Part shown: positions 52,945-63,521 of the stretch, one piece after another
Numbering within the stretch: the first letter of the stretch is position 1
Layout of the letters: each line of letters opens with the position of its first letter
Source of the DNA: Lucinisca nassula
Lineage: Eukaryota > Mollusca > Bivalvia > Lucinida > Lucinidae
DNA length: 64,000 nt
Assembly (NCBI GenBank): GCA_963580285.1
Contig: OY757011.1
Coordinates: 114,920,766 to 114,984,765, forward strand
Direction: 5' to 3'
The notes under the pieces: model-generated
What the model was told of the DNA's origin: nothing
Database searches by the model: none
What the model saw: the letters and a program-made list of their open reading frames with translations, nothing else
Translations under genes and position numbers: made by a program

Positions 52945-53107
52945 GCTGAAATTCAACTTTGAAATAATCATATCAGAAGCTAGTTTGTTTGGTTTTTTTT
53001 CGTAGTGAGTGTGCGCTTATTAAGTAGATTTTTCACCACAATATTTTTATACAATTTTGAAAAAAAACAACAAGCGCACAGTGCGGTAAATAGGTTGAAT
53101 ATGGTAA
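52945..53107. mobile_element. Family Z element, right half (empty site for pearl element)
   Basis: GTGAACCACTATGCTGAAAT, GTGAGTGTGCGCTTATTAAG, TTTTTATACAATTTTGAAAA and CACAGTGCGGTAAATAGG match 22775-22910 joined to 24882-24919, with no pearl-like element between. Confidence 0.7.
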
Positions 53108-53692
53108 TGTACTTTCATTTTCTCGATGTCCCGCTCACTCAGTCACTGAAGAGCGCTAAAGGGAAACAACCAATATAATCTAACCTCGTGGTAATGAGTC
53201 ACGTTGTGCAGTCGGGTGGGAGTTTCAGTCTGTGCAACCATGATATGCCGGCAAGTTGCTGCAGGTGCAATGGGGCTGTTTTTTTTTTTTTTTTTTTGGC
53301 AAATGTTCTTTTCAACTATCATATCCTATACCGGTATTCCCTTTTTTCTAGTTCCCATCTTTCGTTTTACACATTTTCTGTCTGTTAGATCATTTTGAGT
53401 CAGCGCCTAATAAGGACTTGACATCAAGATTTTTATTTGTTTAATCAGAGCCAGATAGGTAATCTTGTTAAAGTCTTATCTCTATCTATCTATCTTATAT
53501 TGATATGTAAAATGAGACACACGTTTTTCATGCGTCAATCATATTGCCAAGATCCAAAAGACTGATCGTCTCATGCTGCGCGGACAAGTCTGATTACTCA
53601 AATTGTGACACACGGTTCAAGTGGCCATGAAATAAGATCAAAGATGCCAATCTGGACTAACAAGATTCACCTATTTACATAATAAAACTCAG
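53108..53692. other. Unassigned; poly-T near 53280-53297
   Basis: No supported feature. Confidence 0.4.
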
Positions 53693-53815
53693 GGGCTGAC
53701 AAAACCATTGCCCGGCCGCCCGGGACAAGTCCGAAATCGCGCCGGGCAGGTGCACTTTGACATTTCAACGCCCGGTCGGGCAAGTGCAAAACAATCGTCT
53801 ACAAATGTCAGTCTT
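53693..53815. mobile_element. hAT-like terminal fragment, GC-rich
   Basis: CAGGGGCTGACAAAACCATT is a typical hAT-like end. CCCGGCCGCCCGGGACAAGT and CGCCCGGTCGGGCAAGTGCA follow. A reversed relative lies at 59380-59490. Confidence 0.45.
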
Positions 53816-54618
53816 TTGACCAGTAAGTAAATCACAATAATTCCCGCTTTGTCGGCAATTCAGAGACAAAACCATCTATGTTTTTATTACGGTTCAATTA
53901 TGACACTATTGTTAATCCCTGTCATATAATTACCAGTGCATGTCTTTCATTTCTGGTGTAGTGTGTACCACCAGCGCTATCGATAAGCGTGACAAGGTGT
54001 GAAAATAAGATTAAGTTATGTCTCTAATTTGCGTTTATCCCTGCCATAAAATTTAATCCACAATCAATGTGAAAATGATTTAATAGCTCCTAAGACGATT
54101 TGCTTCATCTTACGGTAGTAAAAACGGACTATTCTACTGTCTCGTGCATGGTTATGTTTTAGCGCCAAATAGCAGACGCTGGCGGGAAAAGTCAAATGTT
54201 TTAATGTTGGTAACAGCGGATTAGTCGCGCCTCTATCCACAACCGTTTAGCTAGCGAGAACAATTTTTTACCGGTTCCAAACATTTTTTAATGAAAGAGA
54301 TAGGCCCCATTAAGATAAAACAATTACGTTAAACACGTGTAGGGTTGCTGGGTTTGGATGACGTGATTTACTGATCGCGTGCAGAAAAATGGGAGTGGTG
54401 GTTTATGGGCGACGATTTGAATGGCGGAAATGATGATCGCATTGAACTTGCTTGTAGGGCGGGTGTGAAAGTTTGGGTTCGTTTTGGATCGAGAAGGTCC
54501 TCGACTTGTGGTTCAAGCTAAATAAATTCCATTCTTTTATCTCGCTGCCCTGACACTTCTGATCTTTTGAGTAGATCTGCAGCTCTTGTTTATCATGCGT
54601 GTCAAGCTAAATGAGTTT
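53816..54618. other. 0.8-kb stretch without recognised feature
   Basis: Mixed composition, with some CpG near 54340-54500 but no ORF with an ATG in good context. Confidence 0.4.
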
Positions 54619-54778
54619 AGGCCAAAACAAATTATATGTGTGGTTCCTATTACATGGTTTTCAAAAATAGGGTAGGTAGGTAGGAAAATTATTTTATTTT
54701 TTATTTTTATTTTTTTCTCACCTTTTATACTATGTTACACATTGCACTTATTTTTGTTATATTGTTTTGCTTTTGTTG

Positions 54779-55352
54779 TTGTTTGGTTTGAGGTTAAACG
54801 TCCCCGTCAACACTGAAAAGGTCATTTGGAGATGCTGCTTCCTATTTTGTGGGACTTTTACCTGGCATTAAGATGAAATGACATCTCAAGCCCTGTCGCC
54901 AATGAAACCAATAGGGGTTATAAGCATGGACGGTCCGACACATATAACGCTTTGCCTGGGCAGGCTTAGATCCTCTAGGCGGTTTACCAGTACTCATGTG
55001 CGGGTCAGGTTTAGCTCTGGATGGAAGCATCACACAGCCCATATATTTATAATACCGGACCCGATAGCTCAGTGGTAGAACGTCCGCTTCGGGAATGGGA
55101 GGCCCCGGGTTCGATCCCCGGCCGCGCCATACCAAAGGCGTGAAAAATGGTACTAGGAGCTCCCTTGGCTGACGCTCGCATTATCAGGGGTAGTCCTAGG
55201 AAGATAAATGAAGGCAGGTAAGTATTTGTTAGAGGATACTTTGTTTGTCGCAATAAAAGCTCTACAGAGCTTATGTTATTTGTTTCGAATATGCGACGTT
55301 AAATAAAGCTTCTTTATCTTTATTTCTTCAAGCCCCGATGGGCGGGGGCCGT
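54779..55352 (-). mobile_element. SINE family A split by SINE family V
   Basis: GGTTTGAGGTTAAACGTCCC through ACACAGCCCATATATTTA, then the insertion, then TTCTTCAAGCCCCGATGGGC as the 5' head. Confidence 0.85.
55058..55326 (+). mobile_element. SINE family V, tRNA-headed, inside SINE A
   Basis: CCCGATAGCTCAGTGGTAGA (A box), CCCGGGTTCGATCCCCGGCC (B box), AAAAATGGTACTAGGAGCTC shared with the copy at 30042, and the 3' end GCGACGTTAAATAAAGCTTC. A short TTTAT-type duplication at the junctions is the likely TSD. The head could fold as a tRNA but is part of the SINE. Confidence 0.8.
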
Positions 55353-55984
55353 GCTAATTTGTTGTATAATTGTACTTCAAAACATTGTAAACAATTTATG
55401 AAATGCAAATAAAAGTATAATAAATAAGGCTTAGTTTTCATCCATATTGTCCTAATTGTTATAAAATAAGGGTGTTCTTCAGTCAGAACAAAGTATTTTG
55501 ATTGGACATCCTGTGTATGTGTTTGCCTTTTACAATAGGTCAGCCTTTGGGACTTGCTGTTCTAGTGAAGGTTGCTTTATCTTGAATGGTGTTGAAACTA
55601 TTATTGTACCATATATACATTGAAGATAAATGTAAAAGTTCAAAATATCCAGATGAAATGACAGAGTAAACCGAGATCAGAAAGTGTCTTTTCCTTGCTT
55701 CCAAAGGATAATCCTTTTATAGAACATATTGAATGCTGCAAATTAAACATCCAGTAGTTAGCACCAGCAGAAACTTACTTTTATATAGTCTTTTCAAATT
55801 GTAGTCCTTCGGTCTTAACATGGTAGATAGATAGATACTGAAAACAGGAGTCCAGAATCCTTCATTTTGAAAAGTTAAGTCCCTGATCTTGATTGCAAAC
55901 AAAACATAGACAAAATTTCTACACACGTGTGCACTACTGCATAGTTGCATGTTTCCCTAACTGCCTCTTTTTCTGAAAAGTGCA
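55353..55984. other. Unassigned sequence
   Basis: No supported feature. Confidence 0.4.
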
Positions 55985-56100
55985 TTTCAGGACTTCAATC
56001 CAAACTTGTACGGTGTGGAAACTCAATAGAACCATGCCATTGAGGGGGTTGTAATAAGAAACCACAATGTACATGTTTGTTCTGCGGCAGAGATTGGGAA
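55985..56100. repeat. Family F, strongly decayed
   Basis: AATAGAACCATGCCATTGAG with GGGGGTTGTAATAAGAAACC and CACAATGTACATG retains only the palindrome centre. Confidence 0.4.
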
Positions 56101-56127
56101 AAGATATATTCCCAGTTAAGTAGAAGT

Positions 56128-56490
56128 AAAACAAAGATCAGGAATTGATACAATTAACTTACTCCATCCATAAAAGACACCAAAGGGAAAGAAATACAAA
56201 CATTAAGCGACCAGACCATAATGGAAACCTAAACAAAGGAAGGCCATATGGACAGTTACTTTCCCACAAAATGGCCATATGGCCATCCAAAATTAAAAGA
56301 CACAAGTGATACACACAGTAAGTAACAAACAACAACATAAATAAATCGCCACAGAAGAGCCGCCTTGGAACGGTCAGTGGAAGATTTCCACTGGGGGGCT
56401 TAAATCGATTTTACGTGGCCACAATCCTCGCCCTTACTTCCGTCGCGATTTAGACAAATAATTTGTTCAGTCCGCATGAAGGCCTCCTAA
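56128..56490. repeat. Repeat family G, copy 3 with conserved block
   Basis: AAGATCAGGAATTGATACAA to GTCCGCATGAAGGCCTCC. The last 102 bases (56386-56487) match 36304-36405 with one difference, while the left part is only about 80% alike. Confidence 0.65.
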
Positions 56491-57262
56491 CTCATCAGTG
56501 CAACATCAAGCCTGATTTCCCAGTTAACTAAGTGCGTACAAGGGCGAGCAGGGATAAAGACTGACAGTCACCCATAGTGACTGAAAAATTGGCTGGGTGC
56601 CAAAACATTAGAGCTTTATCTGTCTGTCACCAGAACTTTCAGCTTTTTTCAAATATTTTGGCTCTTAGATAAGACCTACAAATTTAACCTAGGTATGTTT
56701 TTTTTTCAAAGCAAATTAGCGTCGGTAGGTTGGATTTTTATTTTGATCATACGCGATTAAAAAAGATAAGTTGAGCTACCGTATGGCTGATTAATTTCTT
56801 TCTACCCCCCCCCCCCCGCCCCCCCCCCCCCCCCCCACACACACACACAAACCTTACACACACTTCCAAGACGCAGTGGGACAAATTTCCTTTTCATTTT
56901 CTGTTTACTCTTGGTACTCTTAGCTTCTTTTCCCGCCACAGATCATGGTGTATCCTCCGTGCCTCAACATGGTACCTTTATTGTCAACCCGTAAGCCAAT
57001 CTTTTAGACACGCTGACATGAATCTAAAAACTGGCAGCTGATTTCGTTTCAAGAACCAAAAAATGCAGACATACTGCACAAATTATTATTTTAATTTGTT
57101 TTCCCAGCCTTTTTATGATGGCGTGGCTCTAGACCCATTTTATCTAGCGCCAAGATCTTTTTTTCTTGCACCATACCCTTTTTGCAGTTAAGAGCAAATG
57201 TTGCCTTACATTTTGGAACAAAAATCTCTGAAATTGACAAAAAAAAAAAAAAAAAAAAAAAA
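56491..57262. other. Unassigned; poly-C/(CA)n at 56806-56850, poly-A at 57240-57262
   Basis: The C-run of about 30 with one G, followed by CACACACA, and the A-run are simple repeats. No gene. Confidence 0.5.
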
Positions 57263-58984
57263 ATAACAACGTCATGTCTGTTTAAAGAATGGATATTTTA
57301 GCCATTTTTTAGCAATAGATTGTTGCCCGTTTGATGGTTTACCGCTAATCCCGCTGTTTATTGTTCCAATTTATCTCACTTTAAGAAACTATAATAGTGT
57401 TTTGATAACGATTGTATGTAAGTGATACCAATTAAACGATTAGGTGTGAAAAGTTACCTGACCAGGGTTATCATGTGCGTGTAGCGAAGACAATGCCATA
57501 TGCGGACAGTCTGATCAGCGACAGTGTCTAAGTTTTCCGAGAGATGAAACCTTATGAACAATAAACTCAGATCAGACTGTGCAGAACTTCCAGCTGATCT
57601 TAGTCTTTTCTGTGTGCGCATACGCATTCAGTGCATTTTTTCGGTAAGCATTTCTGATGCCACTACCAAATGACATACTAACTCTCATTAGCTACCGTAT
57701 TTCAGACCCAGAAAGGGCCTTATATTTTACAACACGTAAAACTCCATCCAGCACTCAGGAAAAAACTTTTCTTTTAACGAAAGATCAGCCTGTACATTGA
57801 GTTCTTCGTTTGCTGCTCTCTGAATATACCAGAGGCCATACTACAAAAGGATTGTAGAAAGAGCAAAGACTGATAAGACTGCGCAGGCTGATCTGTGTCT
57901 TCACCTGTCGCACAGTTTTACTGTCATGTTTTCCAAAGGTTGCATGCGAAGACAGTGTGTGCAAACTATCGATGACGTGTTGTTGACAAACGTGGGAAAA
58001 TTTCAGATTGCAACAAATGCACGTTCAGAAATGACGGCGGGAAATTAAGCGTGGAACGACAAAATCTATACATGTGTGACCAGCGAAGACTACGATCATC
58101 CTGCGCATCTGTGAAGGCTTAGCTTTCTGTTCATGGAGATAGTGAAAATACTTGAGAGATTGACACAAGCTGTCGGCATTATTTATGTTTGTTGAAGCGT
58201 GTAGACGTGTCTGATTATCGCTACAGGTGGTAAAAGATGTTTTGGATAATTTTTTGTCGTCACAAAAGTAATCCGATTATTGAGAGGGGTCATACCGTCA
58301 TTATACCGCAAGAAATATTGTGCGCCATTGTCTTTTTTAATGCGTCCGAGACATAGGTTTTATGCATCTTGCGCTTCCGAAAACAAATTGCACTCAAAAT
58401 TTGTGGGTTCCAACTGCTTCCTAATTTTGTTTCTCTTACCGGTCCGTGCAAAATACCTGTAGATCACAGGAGACAACAGACGTTTTACCCTCTTGTAGTA
58501 GTTTTTTTATTATTATTATTTATTTTCTTTCCGGTGGTGGTTCTATTGGTTGGCTTGCATGTGCTAAGTACTGGAGATTTTGGATTTTAATTATGGGTTA
58601 CTTCAAAGCATCGGCTTCTTCAGAAGTAGCCAAGTGTCACATCCCTGACCCATTTGAACTGCAATTGGCTAATTATTATTGATTATCACAGGCCACTTAC
58701 CGTTAACTGACAGCTCACGGCAATAGATATAAAAGCAGCTTTTAAATACCAATGTTTACGATATGCATTTTTATTCTAGGCTCAAGTTATATGTATTAGA
58801 GACAAACACGGATGCTTTTGATGTTGTTTTTGGCAGACGCACATCATTTTCATGCGTAAATACGACCAGATTGTCTTTTAATGGTAGCGCTTTTTAATGA
58901 ATATGTACTTAAATACTTGGACCATGAAAAAATGAAAGATCGTTTTTGCACATAAAATGTTTGGAATATTCATGATAGAAAAAA
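57263..58984. other. 1.7-kb stretch; weak GATCAG-type inverted repeats
   Basis: GCGGACAGTCTGATCAGCGA (57506), CTCAGATCAGACTGTGCAGA (57567) and GACTGCGCAGGCTGATCTGT (57878) are loosely related to the shared hairpin core. The rest is unassigned. Confidence 0.4.
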
Positions 58985-59176
58985 TAATTAGGGTCGGCGG
59001 GAAAAAGCTAGGCACGGTCGGGTAACCGGAACCACACATATATTTTGTTTTGGCCTTATATAACTGTATCTTAAATTGCTAATCGATAAAGGTATATTGT
59101 CAATTAACTTGAAAAAGTACCGTTATTGACTGTGACAACAACAGTATTTTCTACCGTATTACCGCACAGAGGGAAA

Positions 59177-59310
59177 TAAATAGAAGTGAATGCAATGATC
59201 AGGAATCGATACAATTAACCCTGAGCTCCCCTCAGAGACACCAAAGAAAAAGAAACACAAACATGAAATAACTAGATCCTAATGGAAAGTGGTTGTTCTA
59301 GAAACTTGAC
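59177..59310. repeat. Repeat family G, left part (copy 4)
   Basis: TAGAAGTGAATGCAATGATC to AAATAACTAGATCCTAATGG. The conserved right block is absent. Confidence 0.55.
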
Positions 59311-59379
59311 AGAAACCTTGGATTATATTTATAAATGTCGGTTGTCATCATCGTCACCATTATCACCCCCCCCCCCCCC

Positions 59380-59490
59380 AACTTTGAGTTCCGAAATCCT
59401 GGGCAAGTAGGATTTTGAGCTGGGCAAGTGCAAAAATATTTTACTTGCCTGGTGGGCAAGTGGAAAATTTTTGGATTTGTCTGGCCCTGA
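59380..59490 (-). mobile_element. hAT-like terminal fragment
   Basis: The minus strand starts CAGGGCCAGACAAATCC and has repeated ACTTGCCCA words. Compare 53693. Confidence 0.4.
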
Positions 59491-59832
59491 AACTGATCTG
59501 ACAACTTGTGCTCAACGCTACAGGTGGTCAGTTTCTGAATTGAGCAATTAACACATGCATTTGTATTATTAATTATCTGATTATCAATAGGTGTTTTTGT
59601 AATCAACTTGGTGCCTTTATCGATGGGTATTACTTCGCATGTGAAAAGCCAATCATGGAGACAGAGAAAAAAAAAAAAACAGAGCAAAGTCAACTTCTCT
59701 TTTCTAGACTGGTAAGGCGAAGTTCTTGAACTTCAGACGAAGAAGTCGCCCGAATCGCCCCATTGGCTGATCCCTGGTACTACCCTAAGACGTCAGAGTG
59801 CAGCGTTTATTTACAAGAAGAAAATTCTGGAA
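59491..59832. other. Unassigned sequence
   Basis: No supported feature. Confidence 0.4.
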
Positions 59833-59841
59833 TGTGCTCGT

Positions 59842-59989
59842 TTGTTTGATTTAAGGTTTAATGTCCCCGGCAGCACTATAAAGGTCATTTGGAGACGATA
59901 CTTCCAATGTTACGGGACTTTCAGCTCTACTGGAAGCATCATGCAGCCCATCTATTTATTCAAGCCCCGATGGGCGGGGGCGGGTGGAC
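59842..59989 (-). mobile_element. SINE family A with 160-bp internal deletion
   Basis: The tail TTTGTTTGATTTAAGGTTTA to TTACGGGACTT joins directly to TCAGCTCTACTGGAAGCATC. TSD TGTGCTCGT at 59833-59841 and 59990-59998. Confidence 0.8.
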
Positions 59990-59998
59990 TGTGCTCGT

Positions 59999-61067
59999 AC
60001 ACTTGGGCATTGGCAAACAGAATCTACATAATCAGATGCCACATAACGGGATGTCTGATCAGCTCTACTGTGCTTGCTTAAAGTTAAACGAACAGTTCGA
60101 TTGTCAGCTCAGGACTATTTTCCCAACCTACACTCAGAGATGATCGACCCACCAGTACTCTCAGTGCTTTGATTTCTTTTCTTTGCCAGAGAGTAAAATT
60201 GCAACTTGAAGCCAGCCTTCAAATTCAATGAAGGGAACACAAACTGTCAAATGCCGACAACGTCCAATGGTAACCTTAACTGTAATGATGTTACCTGCTC
60301 CTGTGGCTGATTAACCGTTGGATAATGATCGATATCCCCATTGTCGTCATTTCTGCACCTGCGGGAATGAAATCATTGAACCGAGCAACACAATACCTGA
60401 CAATACACATGCGCCATTTTATCCATGTATAGCGGTAAATAGGTCACATGATCATTTTCCCAATGATAAAGCCTGCGTCGGAGAGATAAATGCATCTGCG
60501 GCGAAATAGCCCATTCGGATCTAACATGGGTCCCATGCCCATAGTGACGTACTTCCGGTTCTAAAATAGAACGGGAAAGCCCTGACCGTCATCAAGGCAG
60601 TGGGACAGATAAAGTGTTAATTACAACGTAAAACAGTGGAATTCTTTGAAACTTTTGGCGAATTCTAATGTAAGATATTGGAAGAAACACCCGCCAGATG
60701 TGTTAGCGTACCAACAATTAGCGAGCGTAGGTAAATGTAAATTACAGTTTGTCGTTAAATATCTCCACGTCAACCGACACGTAGCGTGTCAACAACGTCG
60801 TGTCTACATCAAACCAACATCAAAGCGATGCACTGAATTTGACTATGCAACGTCGATGAAACGTCAGAACGTTGCGTTAGCGATAATACGGCGTAGCTTA
60901 ATCAGTGCTCGGACCCATCAAGACTCAGTGGGATTGGAAGATAAAATTCAAAACAAACGTAGAGCACCCTTTCAGTGCATGAGAATGAAACACTCCTTCG
61001 CAAGTGCAAGATTTTACAGTAAAATCTGGTAGATGTGTAGATTTGTTCAACCTGCCCAGCCCTTACA
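59999..61067. other. 1.07-kb stretch, mostly unassigned
   Basis: A half hairpin core near 60030-60075 (GGGATGTCTGATCAGCTCTA) and CAACGTCG-type words at 60760-60880 related to the element at 44614. A 128-codon open frame at 60646-61032 starts from a non-ATG codon and crosses those words, so it is not called. TGACGTACTTCCGGTT (60543-60558) is CRE/ETS-like. Confidence 0.4.
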
Positions 61068-61294
61068 TTAACACATTTTGTACCAGAAACCCCAAAACGG
61101 GTACCCTGGCAAACAGTGCAAACCCAGATCAGACGCCGGCGTCTGATCAGACCCTACACTGTTTGCAAAAAGTCAAGCCAATTTCCAAACAGATTTTGAA
61201 GAAAACACATCCTGACACCCCTAAATTTTGAAATAGACTCCTGCTATAGGACCTATATAAGGAGGAAGATTCCATTTGGTATAAAAAGGGTGAA
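61068..61294. mobile_element. TTAA family B element (B10)
   Basis: TTAACACATTTTGTACCAGA to TTTGGTATAAAAAGGGTGAA. The core is compact: GATCAGACGCCGGCGTCTGATC is a nearly loopless palindrome. Confidence 0.75.
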
Positions 61295-61460
61295 TGGCTT
61301 ATTAGCTTAGCTCTACAACATCTTCTTGGATACAGGGATCAGTCAAACCTCTCTCTCATCTCAACGGTCACGTGACATTGAAGGGAGTTGGAGTGGGTGT
61401 CGACGGCATGACGTCAACGTCGAACCATCGTTGACTCGACGCCCGTCTGTCAGTCCACTC

Positions 61461-61646
61461 CATTACGAAAACATGCCTATTCAAATACGTTGTAAATTTT
61501 ACTAATTTGCTGAAAAAAAGAGAAAATTTTACTCGTTAGAAGCGCCTCGCCCAATAAAAATAATGTATACCCATGTAAACCCCAGTTTTGCTGTTAAAAA
61601 GTGGGGTTTATGGGGGTCAGTTTTATATTGGCGTGTTTTCATGATG
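61461..61646. mobile_element. Family F variant with CATTACGAAAACATGCC ends
   Basis: CATTACGAAAACATGCCTAT and GGCGTGTTTTCATGATG are inverted, and AACCCCAGTTTTGCTG/AAAAAGTGGGGTTTAT forms the inner stem. The right palindrome arm is lost (CTCGTTAGAAGCGCCTC only). Confidence 0.6.
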
Positions 61647-61728
61647 CTTAGACAGATCGCTGGACATTTTTAACTGCACTTCGACAGTTTTCTCAATAGA
61701 CAGATAAATAGATAGAGATACAGTTTTC

Positions 61729-62085
<357 letters not shown>

Positions 62086-62089
62086 CTAA

Positions 62090-62399
62090 GTTCTGTCCGA
62101 ATGTGATGATAGCTATACTTGGATAGCGAATAAAACTTATTTTGTAAGTAAGCTTTCGTGAATAACGGTATCTTAAGCCATTGACATGAGTCATTCATGA
62201 AGAGATTTTCGTCAGTTAAAAACGGACCCAGGATAAATGAATTTCAGTAATAAAAGCAAAATATCATTCTTTCCTTCTCAAGGCATTATTTCAATGTAAA
62301 CAGGTATATTTTCACTCAAAATGTCTTAGTATTTTTAGCATTTTGAGTTCCGCCATCCCATATCACAGGTCCTGGAGTATGAATGCCATTTGACGTGTC
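62090..62399. other. Unassigned sequence
   Basis: No supported feature. Confidence 0.4.
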
Positions 62400-63520
62400 A
62401 CCAGTACAATTCTGATTCTGATCAAAATAAATGCAAATATGTGGGACTCAGGAATGCCAATCAACATTTCTGACCACCTGTGAAGGAAAACCTACCGAAC
62501 AGCTCTGGCAGGAGTTTAAGGGTGAGACTGAAACCCTCATTGGTAGGTATGTACCCACCCAAACCATAAGGGGCCCAGAAAAACATACCTTGGATTACCC
62601 AGGAGATAAGGAGGAAAATGAACAGGTGAGACCATCTCTACCAGGTCCAAAATCCCCAGGTAAGGATGCTGACCGAGAGCTTTTTTTTTTTTTTTTTTAA
62701 AAGCCAAGTATGAGGTAGATTGTATGACTCAAACATCATACATCTCCTACCCCAATAGCCTTGTCGGCATCTCAGATGAGACCACAGACAGTCCCCTCCC
62801 AAATACAAAAAAAAACCTCTTTTCCTTCCTTAAGAACTGTAGACAGGATTCCCAAGGCAGCTCACCCTCAAGAAGGACGAACAGTTACACACTGACGATA
62901 CTCAGAAGGCCAACATCCTTAATTGTCAATTTCAGTCAGTGTTCACCCCAAAGTCCCCACTTACACTCAAACAGCTCTGCCAACAGAAAGTTCGAGATCT
63001 TCAGGAATCAGGCTATTATAATCCAGAAAATGTCCCTCTTGAAGCCAGAAATAGATACACAAGCATGAAAATGGCATCATAAAATTGCTGCAAGACCTAA
63101 ACCAGACAAAGCACCTGGACCTGACAGCATCAAACCACTATTCTTACAAAAAAAAAAAAAAAAAAAAAAAACGATGTATTGAGCTCGCTCCAATCCTGCA
63201 AGTGATCTTCTCCACGTCCCTTCAGGAAGGTTCCTTACCACCTGACTGGTTAAAGGCCAATGTTTCACCCATTCTTAAGAAGGGGGACAAAACATGCCAA
63301 CTACAGGCCTATCTCCCTTACATGCATCCCATGTAAGTTACTAGAACACAAAGTGACTTCAAATCTAGTGAAACACTTGGACCAGCATAATATCCTCTAT
63401 GACCTCTAGCATGGCTTCCGCACCAGGAGGTCATGTGAAACACAACTCACCATGCTTGTTGAGGAATTACATCAAAACCTGGCAGAGGCTAAACAAACAG
63501 ATTTCATTTTGCTAGACTGA
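62400..63520 (+). pseudogene. CR1/Jockey-type LINE reverse transcriptase, fragment with frameshifts
   Basis: LINE reverse transcriptases copy their own RNA at a nicked target. Recognisable segments in order: LWQEFKGETETLIGRYVPTQ (linker after the endonuclease), FSFLKNCRQDS, then IFSTSLQEGSLPPDWLKANV with SPILKKGDKT (RT finger motif), NYRPISLTCIPCKLLEH, then HNILYDL-stop-HGFRTRRSCE, TQLTMLVEELHQNLAEAKQT and DFILLD, where the catalytic region is just starting. The sequence ends at that point and switches to tandem repeat. Frames change at least twice, and poly-T (about 62682) and poly-A (about 63149) runs interrupt it. No endonuclease and no YADD box are present. Confidence 0.85.
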
Positions 63521-63521
63521 G

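Larger units (their letters stand above)
54619..59056. mobile_element. Possible 4.4-kb element defined by one TIR pair
   Basis: AGGCCAAAACAAATTATATG..TGTGGTTCC at the left and GGAACCACACATATATTTTG..TTTTGGCCT at the right are inverted over about 28 bp. No clear TSD. The interior holds other repeats and long unassigned stretches. The ends may equally belong to two unrelated truncated copies. Confidence 0.35.

Noticed and set aside
55058..55131. Possible functional tRNA gene
   Set aside because: A and B boxes are present, but the head continues into a SINE body shared with 30042-30384 and sits inside another SINE.
59298..59693. 131-codon minus-strand frame
   Set aside because: Overlaps a hAT-like end, poly-C and poly-A runs; low complexity.
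60646..61032. 128-codon open frame
   Set aside because: Starts from a non-ATG codon and crosses CAACGTCG-type repeat words; no recognisable domain.
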